Assembly: GCF_015490265.1 (NCBI RefSeq)
Contig: NZ_WFYD01000101.1
Span: 1-40,059 of the forward strand
Direction: 5' to 3'
Origin: Sulfurivirga sp.
GTDB lineage: Bacteria > Pseudomonadota > Gammaproteobacteria > Thiomicrospirales > Thiomicrospiraceae
Length of the DNA: 40,059 nucleotides
The notes beneath the pieces are model-generated. The model ran no database searches, was not told the origin of the DNA, and worked only from the letters and a program-made list of their open reading frames with translations. The first letter of the stretch is position 1, and every line of letters starts with the position of its first letter. A program made the translations under genes and the position numbers. Below, in pieces: positions 16,727 through 25,914 of this stretch.

Positions 16727-17176
16727 ATGAGATTGCAAGGATTGCTGGCGGCGGCGTGGTTGGCCGCAACGCTGATGATGACCGGGTGTGGGCAGGAGAA
16801 GATTCATGTCGCCTCGGTCAAGTTCATCAATATCGACCGGGGCTCCGGTCTGTTCGACCGGGCGATCCAGATCTGTTTTGACAAGCCGGTGGAGAGCAAA
16901 TACTGGCATCACATCGTCTTCATGAGCAAGGATGGAGTGAAGTTCGAGGGTGAAGGCTGGATCCGCCCGCTGGCCACGGCGAAGAATCCCAGGTGTCAGG
17001 ACAAGGTCATCTATATGTACATTGACAAGAACTCCCCCCCTGACAGCCGCACGCTGGTGCATGACCATATCAAACAGGGAAATATCGCTCAGCTGCTGAT
17101 CCAGATCTATCCGGACAAGCCGGAAGATCCCAAGCGGGCCGTGCCCATGGATGAGAAGCTGTTTACCAATCTCTGA
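16727..17176 (+). CDS. Putative lipoprotein of unknown function
   Basis: Start MRLQGLLAAAWLAATLMMTGC (lipobox), 149 aa; upstream -10-like CATAAT. Confidence 0.7.
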   Translation: MRLQGLLAAAWLAATLMMTGCGQEKIHVASVKFINIDRGSGLFDRAIQICFDKPVESKYWHHIVFMSKDGVKFEGEGWIRPLATAKNPRCQDKVIYMYIDKNSPPDSRTLVHDHIKQGNIAQLLIQIYPDKPEDPKRAVPMDEKLFTNL

Positions 17177-17203
17177 GTTCCATTCAGATGACGGACTCAA
17201 CCC

Positions 17204-17227
17204 GCCCGGCACCGCCGGGCTTTTTTT
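17204..17227 (+). terminator. Rho-independent terminator
   Basis: GCCCGGC-ACC-GCCGGGC followed by TTTTTTT. Confidence 0.9.
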
Positions 17228-17240
17228 GTGGGAGAGGTAC

Positions 17241-18278
17241 ATGAACCCTGAAACCGTATGGCCCCGGGCGCCCGTGGCCCGTGCTTGGCTCAAGGCCCGC
17301 CCCGAGGACTTTCGGGTGACCGAGGTGCTGCCTTTTACCCCCGGCGGTGGCGGTGAGCACCTGTGGCTGTGGATGGAGAAACGGGGGCAGAACACGGAGT
17401 GGGTTGCCCGCCAGCTGGCACGGTGGGCCGGCATCCGCCCGCGTGATGTGGGCTGGGCCGGTCTCAAGGACCGTCATGCGGTGACCCGTCAGTGGTTCAG
17501 CCTGTGGCTGCCGGGGCGGGATGATCCCGATCCGGACACCCTTGCGGTGGAAGGCGTTCGGGTCTTGGAAAAGGTGCGCCATGGGCGCAAGCTCAACCGG
17601 GGCGCCCTGCGTGGCAACCGCTTTGAACTGGCGCTGCGGCAGGTGGAAGGGACGCGGTCCACCGTTGAGCAGGCGCTGACCCGCATCGGACAGGAAGGGT
17701 TTCCCAACTATTTCGGCCCGCAGCGCTTCGGTCGGTCGGGCGCCAATGTCGCTGAGGCGTTCGACTGGGCCGAGCGTGGCGGCCCGAAGGTGCCGCCTGC
17801 GGTGCGGGCCCGACATCTGTCGGTGCTGCGCAGTATGGCCTTCAATACCGTGCTGGCCGAGCGGGTGCGGCAGGGAAACTGGAATCTCATGCTGCCGGGC
17901 GAAGCGCTGGCGCTGGCCGGCAGTCAGCGCCTGTTCGTGGACGATGGCAGTCCTGATCTGCCCCGGCGAGTGGAAGGTGCGGATCTGCATCCGACCGGCC
18001 CGCTGCCGGGGGAGGGTGGGCTGCAGCCACATGCCGAGGCGCTGGCGCTGGAGCAGTCGGTGCTGGCCACACTGCCGAGGCTGGATGACATCTGGCGGCG
18101 CTGGCGCGTGACGGCACAGCGGCGCCCGCTGCGGGTGATGGCGGAAGAGCTGACCTGGGTGTGGCAGGATGAGGGGACGCTGCGGTTGAGCTTTTTTCTT
18201 CCCGCAGGCAGTTTCGCCACCTCACTGCTGGGCGGCGTGTTCAGGCTGTGGGAGAGGTTGCCTGAAAAAGCGGAGTGA
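17241..18278 (+). CDS. truD: tRNA pseudouridine(13) synthase TruD
   Basis: PEDFRVTEVLPF, GWAGLKDRHAVTRQWFSL, GFPNYFGPQRFGRSGANV. Confidence 0.95.
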   Translation: MNPETVWPRAPVARAWLKARPEDFRVTEVLPFTPGGGGEHLWLWMEKRGQNTEWVARQLARWAGIRPRDVGWAGLKDRHAVTRQWFSLWLPGRDDPDPDTLAVEGVRVLEKVRHGRKLNRGALRGNRFELALRQVEGTRSTVEQALTRIGQEGFPNYFGPQRFGRSGANVAEAFDWAERGGPKVPPAVRARHLSVLRSMAFNTVLAERVRQGNWNLMLPGEALALAGSQRLFVDDGSPDLPRRVEGADLHPTGPLPGEGGLQPHAEALALEQSVLATLPRLDDIWRRWRVTAQRRPLRVMAEELTWVWQDEGTLRLSFFLPAGSFATSLLGGVFRLWERLPEKAE

Positions 18279-18315
18279 GGAAGGAAACCCGGCAGCATCC
18301 GGGTGCAGAGCAAAC

Positions 18316-18345
18316 GAAAAAACCCGGCACAGGGCCGGGTTTTTC
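18316..18345. terminator. Bidirectional rho-independent terminator between truD and glnA
   Basis: AAAAAACCCGGC-ACAGG-GCCGGGTTTTT. Confidence 0.88.
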
Positions 18346-18364
18346 TCTTCCGAGGCAGTAGGTC

Positions 18365-19768
18365 TCAGACGGAGTAGTACAGATCGAACTCGATCGGATG
18401 GGTGGTCATGCGCAGCTGTGTCACATGCTCCATCTTCAGATCGATGTAGGCGTCGATCATTGTGTCGGTGAACACGCCACCTGCCTTGAGGAACTCGCGG
18501 TCCTTGTCCAGCTCCGCCAGCGCCTCTTCCAGAGAGGCACAGACGGTCGGGATCTTGGCCTCTTCTTCCGGCGGCAGGTCGTACAGGTCCTTCTCGGCGG
18601 CCTCGCCCGGATCGATCTTGTTCATGATGCCGTCCAGACCGGCCATCAGGCAGGCGGAGAAGGCCAGATACGGGTTGGCGCTCGGATCCGGGAAGCGCAG
18701 CTCGATGCGGCGCGCCTTCGGATTGGGCGCGTAGGGGATACGGATGGAAGCGGAGCGGTTCTTGCCGGAGTAGGCCAGCAGGATCGGTGCTTCGAAGCCC
18801 GGAACCAGACGCTTGTAGGAGTTGGTGCCCGGGTTGGTGAAGGCGTTCAGGGCACGGGCGTGCTTGATCAGGCCGCCGATGTACCACAGGGCTTCCTGAG
18901 ACAGACCGGCATACAGGTCGCCGGCGAAGATGTTCTTGCCATCCTTGCTCAGGGACTGGTTGATGTGCATGCCGTTACCGTTGTCGCCTACAACCGGCTT
19001 GGGCATGAAGGTGGCCGTCTTGCCGTGGGCAACGGCAGTGTTGTGCACCACATACTTGAGCATCTGCACTTCGTCGGCCTTGTTGACCAGCGTGTTGCCG
19101 GCAACGCCAATCTCACACTGACCGGCGGTGGCTACTTCGTGATGGTGGGCTTCGACGGTCAGGCCGATCTCTTCCAGCAGGGTGCAGATGTCGGCACGGA
19201 TTTCGTGCAGCTGATCCACCGGCGGAACCGGGAAGTAGCCGCCCTTGATCTGGGGACGGTGGCCCACGTTGCCGTCCTCATACACCTTCTCGCTGTTCCA
19301 GCGGGCCTCGTCGGCGTCGATTTCGTAGAAGGCCTTGCCCATCTGCACGCCCCAGCGCACGCCGTCGAAGATGAAGAACTCGGGCTCGGGACCGAAGAAG
19401 GCGGCGTCGGCGATGCCGGTGGACTTCAGGTAGGCCTCGGCCTTCTTGGCGATGGAACGGGGATCCTTCTCGTAGGGTGTGTAGTCGGTTTCGAGAATCT
19501 CGCAGCGCAGCACCAGCGTGGGATCGTTGGTGAACGGATCCACATAGTAGTTCTCGGTGCGCGGCATCAGCACCATGTCGGATTCGTTGATGCCCTTCCA
19601 ACCGGCGATGGAGGAACCGTCGAAGGTTTCGCCTTCCTCGAAGGTGCTCTCGTCCACCTTGCTGGCGGGAATGGTGACGTGCTGCTCCTTGCCGTGGGTG
19701 TCGGTAAAGCGCAGGTCAACCCACTTGATGTCGTTTTCCTTGATGAACTTCAACACTTCTTGTGCCAT
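18365..19768 (-). CDS. glnA: Glutamine synthetase type I
   Basis: 467 aa; [69 protein letters not shown], adenylylation-type site [10 protein letters not shown]. Confidence 0.98.
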   Translation of the reverse strand: MAQEVLKFIKENDIKWVDLRFTDTHGKEQHVTIPASKVDESTFEEGETFDGSSIAGWKGINESDMVLMPRTENYYVDPFTNDPTLVLRCEILETDYTPYEKDPRSIAKKAEAYLKSTGIADAAFFGPEPEFFIFDGVRWGVQMGKAFYEIDADEARWNSEKVYEDGNVGHRPQIKGGYFPVPPVDQLHEIRADICTLLEEIGLTVEAHHHEVATAGQCEIGVAGNTLVNKADEVQMLKYVVHNTAVAHGKTATFMPKPVVGDNGNGMHINQSLSKDGKNIFAGDLYAGLSQEALWYIGGLIKHARALNAFTNPGTNSYKRLVPGFEAPILLAYSGKNRSASIRIPYAPNPKARRIELRFPDPSANPYLAFSACLMAGLDGIMNKIDPGEAAEKDLYDLPPEEEAKIPTVCASLEEALAELDKDREFLKAGGVFTDTMIDAYIDLKMEHVTQLRMTTHPIEFDLYYSV

Positions 19769-19813
19769 GGGCCACTCTTCCTTTTTGGTGGTTGAAAAAT
19801 CGCCTCAATGTTA

Positions 19814-19828
19814 GCCAAGCCCGTGCCA
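19814..19828 (-). promoter_or_regulatory. Sigma54-type -24/-12 promoter for glnA
   Basis: Minus strand TTGGCACGGGCTTGGCT: GG-N10-GC about 45 bp upstream of the glnA start. Confidence 0.6.
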
Positions 19829-20038
19829 AAATGCCAATGAAAAGCTTTTATGGTGGGCATGGGATTGAATAATAAGCGTTTTTGCCGTGCGGACAGTCTC
19901 AGGGCAGGCAGCTGGCGCACAGCTTTGCACCGCAGAGATGGTGCAGGGCGCTTCATCTGGTGCATCGTGGTGAGCAGGCGCAACGGAAGTGTCACAAAAG
20001 CGGGGTAAAATGCCAGCAATCCGCAGAGGAGGATGAGC

Positions 20039-20788
20039 ATGAAAGCGCAGATTGAAGAATTCAAGCAGCACGCCCTCAAGTCCTACAACGCCGACCTGGA
20101 GGCGTTGATGAACCATGTGCTGGAGCTGGGCGGACTGGTGGAGAAGCAGCTGGATACGGCGGTGCAGGCGATGCAGTCGGCCAGCGTGGATAAGGCGCAG
20201 GCGGCCCGTCAGCTGGATCGTCTGATCAATGAAGTGGAGCAGAACACGGACCAGGCGGCCATCCGCATTCTGGCCCGCCACCAGCCGGCTGCCTCAGACC
20301 TGCGCCTGATCGTCAGCTCGCTGCGCATTGGTATCGATCTGGAGCGTATCGGTGACGAGGTGGTCAAGCTGGCGCGCATGGTGGAGCGTTTCGATCGTTA
20401 TGGCGAGGTGTGCGTGCAGCTGAAGGCCTATCCCAAGTTCTATGAGCTGGTAGAGATGGCGCGCGTCATGCTCAAGAAGGCGCTGGACGCCTATGCACGG
20501 CTGGACATGCAGACAGCGGTGGAACTGCTGGAAGATGAGGAAAAGGCCGATGCCATCTATGACGAGGTGATGAACATCGTCATTGAGGACTTCAACGGCC
20601 AGGCGCAGAAGGATGTGCGCTGCTTTCTGGAGTTCGTCAGCGCCATCAAGGCGGTGGAGCGGGCCACGGACCACCTGGCCAATGTGGGCGAGAGCGTGAT
20701 CTATGTCATCAACGGTCGTGACGTGCGCTCCGCCGATCATGACATGATCGAAAGCCTGCGCGCCCAGCTGGAGCGGGACGAGGACTGA
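20039..20788 (+). CDS. phoU: Phosphate signalling protein PhoU
   Basis: MKAQIEEFKQHALKSYNADLEALMNHVLELGGLVEKQL; repeated three-helix PhoU motifs, DLERIGDEVVKLA and KAVERATDHLANVGESV; alternative start at 20033. Confidence 0.93.
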   Translation: MKAQIEEFKQHALKSYNADLEALMNHVLELGGLVEKQLDTAVQAMQSASVDKAQAARQLDRLINEVEQNTDQAAIRILARHQPAASDLRLIVSSLRIGIDLERIGDEVVKLARMVERFDRYGEVCVQLKAYPKFYELVEMARVMLKKALDAYARLDMQTAVELLEDEEKADAIYDEVMNIVIEDFNGQAQKDVRCFLEFVSAIKAVERATDHLANVGESVIYVINGRDVRSADHDMIESLRAQLERDED

Positions 20789-20806
20789 ATCGACGAGGAC
20801 TGAATC
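20777..20806 (+). repeat. Perfect 15-bp tandem duplication GACGAGGACTGAATC x2 at the phoU/phoB junction
   Basis: 20777-20791 and 20792-20806 identical, directly followed by the phoB ATG. Confidence 0.9.
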
Positions 20807-21508
20807 ATGACGCGGCATGTGCTGGTGGTGGAGGATGAGGCGGCCATTCGCGACATGCTCGCCTTCACCCTGCAGGCGGCAGGCTTCCGCGTCAGCCAGG
20901 CGGCAGACGGGGAGCAGGCGTGGCAGTGGTTGCAGGCGAACCGGCCCGATCTGGTGCTCGTTGACTGGATGCTGCCCGGCCTCAGCGGTGTGGAGCTGAT
21001 CGAGCGCATCCGCGCCCATGCCGAGCTGCGCACGCTGCCGCTGGTGATGCTGACCGCCAGAGGTGCCGAATCCGATCAGGTACAGGGTTTCGAGGCCGGG
21101 GCCGATGACTATGTGGTCAAGCCCTTTTCGCCCCGGGCGCTGGTGGCGCGGCTGCAGGCGCTGCTGCGCCGCCAGCCGGCGGATGGGACATCGCTCGATG
21201 CTGCGGAGCACTTGCGGCTGGGGCCGCTTGACATGGATTTGGCCGCCCACCGGCTCACCTGTCAGGGGCGCGAGGTGCGCCTGGGGCCGACGGAGTTCCG
21301 TCTGATGCGTTTCTTCATGCAGCATCCGGAGCGGGTGTTCAGCCGTGCCCAGCTGCTCGACCATGTGTGGGGCGAGCAGGTGGTGGTGGAGGAGCGCACC
21401 GTGGATGTGCACATCCGTCGTCTGCGCCGGGCAATGGAGGAGGTTGACTGCCCGGACTGCATTGAAACCGTCCGCGGGGTGGGGTACCGCCTTGCACGTC
21501 TCGATTAG
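20807..21508 (+). CDS. phoB: Phosphate response regulator PhoB (OmpR family)
   Basis: VEDEAAIRDML, LVLVDWMLPGLSG, GADDYVVKPFSPRALVAR, winged-helix FRLMRFFMQHPERVFSRAQLLDHVWGEQVVVEERTVDVHIRRLR. Confidence 0.93.
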   Translation: MTRHVLVVEDEAAIRDMLAFTLQAAGFRVSQAADGEQAWQWLQANRPDLVLVDWMLPGLSGVELIERIRAHAELRTLPLVMLTARGAESDQVQGFEAGADDYVVKPFSPRALVARLQALLRRQPADGTSLDAAEHLRLGPLDMDLAAHRLTCQGREVRLGPTEFRLMRFFMQHPERVFSRAQLLDHVWGEQVVVEERTVDVHIRRLRRAMEEVDCPDCIETVRGVGYRLARLD

Positions 21509-22754
21509 CGTCCTGCTGCGCCATGAGCGCCTGATGCTGCTGTCGGTCGGCCTGCTGGCCGTGCTGCTGGCACTGGTCGCCGGGACGGAAGCGGCCCTGC
21601 TGATTCTGGCAGCCTATCTTGCCTTTCATCTGATCCAGCTGGCCCGATTCCTCTCCGGCAAGTCTGTGCTGCTCGTGGGTTTCTGGCCCTGGCTGCAGCG
21701 GAGCTGGAAACAGACGCAGTGGCGGCGTGAGCGGCGCATGCGGCGGCTTGCCCGGCAGCTGGCGCGGGATGAGGCGGTGCTGGACGCCCTGCCGGTGGGG
21801 CTGGTGCAGCTGGACGGCGAGGGCGACATTCAGCGCTTCAACCGGACGGCAGGGGAGATTCTCGGTCTGCGCCGGCAGGACTGCGGCACACCCATCCGCC
21901 ACTTGCTGCGTCTGCCAGAGTTCGTGCGCTGGCTGGCCGGTGGTGAGGACATCCTGCGGCTGGTGATGCCTGAAGCGCGCCTGCGGGTGCTGGCGCTGGA
22001 AAAGCGTCCGCTGGATCACGGTCTGCTCCTGCTGGTGCGGGATATTACCACTGAGGCGGATGTGGCCCGCCTGCGGCGGGACTTCGTGGCCAATGCTTCC
22101 CACGAACTGCGCACGCCAGTCACCGTCTTTCGTGGCTATCTGGAAACGTTGCTGGCGCTGGAGGAGCCGGCCCTGCAACCGGTGCGTCCGGCCCTCGAGC
22201 AGATGGCGCAACAGGCCGAGCGCATGCATGCCATCATCGAGGATCTGCTCACCCTCTCCTCGCTGGAACAGGGCATGGGACGCGATCAGCGTGAGCGGGT
22301 GGACATGACGGCCCTGATGGAGACGCTGTGTCAGGAGGCGGTGCAGCTGAGCGCCAACCAGCATGTGCTTGTTTTCGAGTGCGAGACGGAGCATGATCTG
22401 CGGGGCAACCGCTCGGTGCTGCATTCAATCTTTTCCAACCTCATCAGCAACGCGGTGCGCTACACGCCGGAGGGCGGGCGCATTGAGGTGCGCTGGCGCC
22501 TCAATGAGGCCGGAGAGGGGGTTTTTGAAGTATCAGACACGGGCATTGGCATTCCGCGCGAGCACATTCCCCGGCTGACGGAGCGTTTCTACCGGGTGGA
22601 CACGGCCCGCTCGCGGGAGAGTGGCGGCACCGGGCTGGGACTGGCCATCGTGCGCCACGGGCTGGAAATGCACCGCGGACGACTGGAGGTGGACAGCACC
22701 CCGCAGGTGGGGTCCACCTTCCGTGCCATTTTTCCGGCTAAGGCTGTCACATAA
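21492..22754 (+). CDS. phoR: Phosphate sensor histidine kinase PhoR
   Basis: H-box FVANASHELRTPVTVFRGYLE, N-box NLISNAVRYTPEGG, G-boxes DTGIGIP and GGTGLGLAIV; candidate TTG start 21492 (or ATG 21534). Confidence 0.9.
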   Translation: MHVSISVLLRHERLMLLSVGLLAVLLALVAGTEAALLILAAYLAFHLIQLARFLSGKSVLLVGFWPWLQRSWKQTQWRRERRMRRLARQLARDEAVLDALPVGLVQLDGEGDIQRFNRTAGEILGLRRQDCGTPIRHLLRLPEFVRWLAGGEDILRLVMPEARLRVLALEKRPLDHGLLLLVRDITTEADVARLRRDFVANASHELRTPVTVFRGYLETLLALEEPALQPVRPALEQMAQQAERMHAIIEDLLTLSSLEQGMGRDQRERVDMTALMETLCQEAVQLSANQHVLVFECETEHDLRGNRSVLHSIFSNLISNAVRYTPEGGRIEVRWRLNEAGEGVFEVSDTGIGIPREHIPRLTERFYRVDTARSRESGGTGLGLAIVRHGLEMHRGRLEVDSTPQVGSTFRAIFPAKAVT

Positions 22755-22783
22755 GTTTCATATTTGTGTCATGGCACTGTTAA
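22744..22783 (+). promoter_or_regulatory. Extended Pho box upstream of pstS
   Basis: Units at 11-bp period: CTGTCACataa GTTTCATattt GTGTCATggca CTGTTAA; -10-like CACAAT about 10 bp downstream. Confidence 0.85.
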
Positions 22784-22850
22784 ACCGCCGCGGCACAATT
22801 TTGCCCGTCTCGCTGAGACAGGCAGCTTATTCCAAAGGGAGGACCCAAGC

Positions 22851-23849
22851 ATGCTGAAAAAGATCGTTCTGGCTTCGGCCATGGCCATGACTGCCGTTTC
22901 CGTCCGGGCCGGCACCACCATCGAAGGGACCGGTTCCAGCTTCGCCTATCCCATCTACAAGTCCTGGGCGACCGAATACTACAACGCTACTGGTAACAGG
23001 GTGAACTACACGCCCACCGGTTCCGGCGCCGGCATCAAGGCCATCTCCGCCCGTGAGGTGGATTTCGGCGGTTCTGACAAGCCGCTGAAGCCCTCCACGC
23101 TGAAGAAGAAGGGCCTCTATCAGTTCCCGACCGTGGTGGGTGCCATCGCGCTGGCCTACAACATTCCCGGGGTGGACAGGCTGCGTCTGAGCGAGAACGC
23201 ACTCTCCGGCATCGTTCTGGGCACCATCCAGTACTGGGACAATCCGGTCATCCGGAAGGATAATCCGGGTGTGAAGCTGCCTCACAAGAAGGTGCTGTTC
23301 GTTCACCGGTCCGACAAGTCCGGCACCACCTTCGCCTTCACCTACTATCTGTCCAAGATGAACAGCGTCTGGCGTTCTCACTTCGGCGCCAAGAAGGCGG
23401 TCAACTGGCCGATGGAAAATCATATCGGCGGCAAGGGCAATTTCGGTGTCTCCACTGCCATCAAGACCAACAAGTACTCCATCGGTTACGTGGACTATGC
23501 CGATGCGGTCAAGAACGGCCTGAAGATGGCCGAGGTGGAAGGGCGCAACGGCCGCTTTATCAAGCCTGAGCTGAAAGCCTTCCAGGAGGCGGCCAGGTTT
23601 GCAGTGCTGGATCCGAAGAAAGACTTCTATGCCAACATCGCCTATCCGAAGAAGGGCTACCCGATCGTGTCTGTCACCTTCGCGCTGATCGCCAAGGAGA
23701 AACAGGATAGCAACCGCGAAGTGGTCAGGTTCGTCGACTTCGGCTTCAAGAACGGTGACGACAACGCCACCAAGCTGGGCTATGTGCCGCTGCCGGCAGC
23801 CGTCAAGGAGAAGGTGCGCGCCTACTGGAAGGAAAAAGGCCTGTACTGA
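22851..23849 (+). CDS. pstS: Phosphate ABC transporter substrate-binding protein PstS
   Basis: GTTIEGTGSSFAYPIYKSW...TGSGAGIKAISAREVDFGGSDKPL...HRSDKSGTTFAFTYYLSK. Confidence 0.95.
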   Translation: MLKKIVLASAMAMTAVSVRAGTTIEGTGSSFAYPIYKSWATEYYNATGNRVNYTPTGSGAGIKAISAREVDFGGSDKPLKPSTLKKKGLYQFPTVVGAIALAYNIPGVDRLRLSENALSGIVLGTIQYWDNPVIRKDNPGVKLPHKKVLFVHRSDKSGTTFAFTYYLSKMNSVWRSHFGAKKAVNWPMENHIGGKGNFGVSTAIKTNKYSIGYVDYADAVKNGLKMAEVEGRNGRFIKPELKAFQEAARFAVLDPKKDFYANIAYPKKGYPIVSVTFALIAKEKQDSNREVVRFVDFGFKNGDDNATKLGYVPLPAAVKEKVRAYWKEKGLY

Positions 23850-23895
23850 TCGCCCGATGGCTCTGTGAATTGTTTAAAATTCCTTCATTGACCGG

Positions 23896-23913
23896 CGCCC
23901 CCGCAAGGGGGCG
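23896..23913 (+). terminator. Intercistronic stem-loop with GCAA tetraloop between pstS and pstC (attenuator or mRNA stabiliser)
   Basis: CGCCCCC-GCAA-GGGGGCG followed by only TTT. Confidence 0.6.
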
Positions 23914-23989
23914 TTTCGTACGCACCCGACTGGGTGCCATGACCCATGTTGCGACCCGCACCATGGGTGATGTGATCGAGGCCTGATTC

Positions 23990-25087
23990 ATGGAAAAGAT
24001 CTTTGCCCGTCTGAGCTGGTTGAGCGCCACGACGCTGCTGCTGGTGCTGCTGGCCACCCTGTATGTGCTCTACATTCAGGCGAAGCCGGCCATGAATGAG
24101 TTCGGCTGGCAGTTCGTGCTGGATCCGCGCTGGGGCGTGGATGTGATTGTGGATGAAACCGGCAACGAGGTCCATGGCAGCCATGACGAGGCCTCGGACG
24201 TGGACAGCGGGGGGGTGGTGCGTCTTGACATGGGGGATGACGAAGACGCCATTCCCATGGAGGACGAGACGGCCACTGGCCAGCCGGAACTGGCAGAGGG
24301 CGATCTGGACGGTGAGGCGATCGACGAAGAGATCCCCATGGAAGACGAAACGGCCACCGGGCAGGATGAACTGGCGGGTGAGGCGAAGACTTCCAACATC
24401 AGGGTGGTCTATGGCGGGCTGGTGCCGATCGTGGGCACGGTGCTGTCCACGCTGATCGCCATGGCATTCGCGGTGCCGCTGGCCATGGGCATCGCGGTGT
24501 TTCTGTCGGAGATTTCCATCGACGGGCTCAAGACGCCGGTGGGCGTGGCCATCGAGTTGCTGGCGGCCATTCCCTCCATCATTTATGGCATGTGGGGCCT
24601 GTTCTTCTTCGGGCCGCTGGTGGCGCACGTCTTCGGTGGCAGCAGTGTGTCCCTGCTGGTGGCGGGGCTGGTGCTGGGCGTGATGGTCATCCCCTTCATG
24701 GCGGCGCTGAGTCGCGATGCCATCAACACCACGCCCAATGTACTCAAGGAGTCCGCCTACGCGGTGGGCGCCACCCGTTTCGAGGTGGTCAAGGACATCA
24801 TTTTTCCCTATGCGCGCACCGGCATTCTGGGGTCCATCATCATTTCGCTGGGCCGGGCACTGGGTGAGACCATGGCGGTGGCCTTCGTCATCGGCGGCGT
24901 CTACAAGCTGGCCGAGCACATCACCGACCCGACCATCTCCATTCCGGTGGCGCTGGCCAACAACTTCGCCGAGTCCAGCGGCCTGAGCCTGGCTTCGCTC
25001 TACTATCTGGCCTTCATCCTGTTCGTGGTGAGTTTCGTGATCATCTTCACCGCCAAGGAGTTCCTGCTGCGAAGGAGCAAGTACTGA
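23990..25087 (+). CDS. pstC: Phosphate ABC transporter permease PstC with acidic loop insertion
   Basis: YGGLVPIVGTVLSTLIAMAFAVPLAMGIAVFLSEI, AIPSIIYGMWGLFFFGPLV, ESAYAVGATRFEVVKDIIFPYA; residues ~52-137 are an acidic insert. Confidence 0.93.
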   Translation: MEKIFARLSWLSATTLLLVLLATLYVLYIQAKPAMNEFGWQFVLDPRWGVDVIVDETGNEVHGSHDEASDVDSGGVVRLDMGDDEDAIPMEDETATGQPELAEGDLDGEAIDEEIPMEDETATGQDELAGEAKTSNIRVVYGGLVPIVGTVLSTLIAMAFAVPLAMGIAVFLSEISIDGLKTPVGVAIELLAAIPSIIYGMWGLFFFGPLVAHVFGGSSVSLLVAGLVLGVMVIPFMAALSRDAINTTPNVLKESAYAVGATRFEVVKDIIFPYARTGILGSIIISLGRALGETMAVAFVIGGVYKLAEHITDPTISIPVALANNFAESSGLSLASLYYLAFILFVVSFVIIFTAKEFLLRRSKY

Positions 25088-25914
25088 TGAACCTGTCCCA
25101 GCGTCGTCTGCTGATCAACCGGCTCTTTTCCATCGTGTCGGCGGGCACGGCCATCGTGGGGCTGATCTTTCTCGGCTGGATCATCGTCACGCTGGTGATG
25201 AAGGGCACTGAAGCCCTGTCGTTCAGGGTGTTCACCACCGACCTGGTCAATGGGGGCCTGCGCAACCTGATCTGGGGGCAGTTCGTGCTCTCCATGCTTG
25301 CCGCGGCCATCGCCGTGCCGCTGGGCATGCTGGCGGGCATCTGGCTGCAGGAGTATGGCAATCACACCCGTTATGCCCATTTCATCCGTGACTTGTCGGA
25401 TGTGATGATGTCGGCGCCCTCCATCGTCATCGGCACCTTCGTCTATGCCATTCTCGTGGTGCCGGTGCAGCACACCAATGGCTGGGCGGGCATCGTGGCG
25501 CTGGCTATCCTGATGCTGCCGATCGTGGTGCGCACCACCGACGACATGCTGGGGCTGATTCCCCGTGAGCTGCGTGAGGCGGGCGTGGCGCTGGGGATTC
25601 CAAAGTACCGCATCATCCTGGACATCATCATCCGTGCCGCCAAGGTGGGCATCATGACCGGTCTGCTGCTGGCCTTTGCCCGCATCGTGGGTGAGACGGC
25701 GCCGCTGCTCTACACCAGCGGCACCAGCGAGTTCTGGCCAGAGGGCCTGACGCAGACCTATCCGTCCCTGACGGTGTCCATCTACAATCTGGCCACCATG
25801 CCGGATGCGGAGATGGTCAAGCTGGCGTGGACCGGTGCGCTGCTGCTGGCCGTCTTCGTGCTGACGCTCAATATCGTCGGCCGCTACGTGGTTCGTGACA
25901 GAAGGAAGAAATGA
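25087..25914 (+). CDS. pstA: Phosphate ABC transporter permease PstA
   Basis: 275 aa; [64 protein letters not shown]. Confidence 0.95.
   Translation: MNLSQRRLLINRLFSIVSAGTAIVGLIFLGWIIVTLVMKGTEALSFRVFTTDLVNGGLRNLIWGQFVLSMLAAAIAVPLGMLAGIWLQEYGNHTRYAHFIRDLSDVMMSAPSIVIGTFVYAILVVPVQHTNGWAGIVALAILMLPIVVRTTDDMLGLIPRELREAGVALGIPKYRIILDIIIRAAKVGIMTGLLLAFARIVGETAPLLYTSGTSEFWPEGLTQTYPSLTVSIYNLATMPDAEMVKLAWTGALLLAVFVLTLNIVGRYVVRDRRKK

Noticed and set aside
15440-17467. 675-aa minus-strand ORF spanning MCP, lipoprotein and the start of truD
   Set aside because: Runs across three well-supported plus-strand genes and a strong terminator; spurious.
18398-19795. 465-aa plus-strand ORF opposite glnA
   Set aside because: Antisense shadow of glutamine synthetase.
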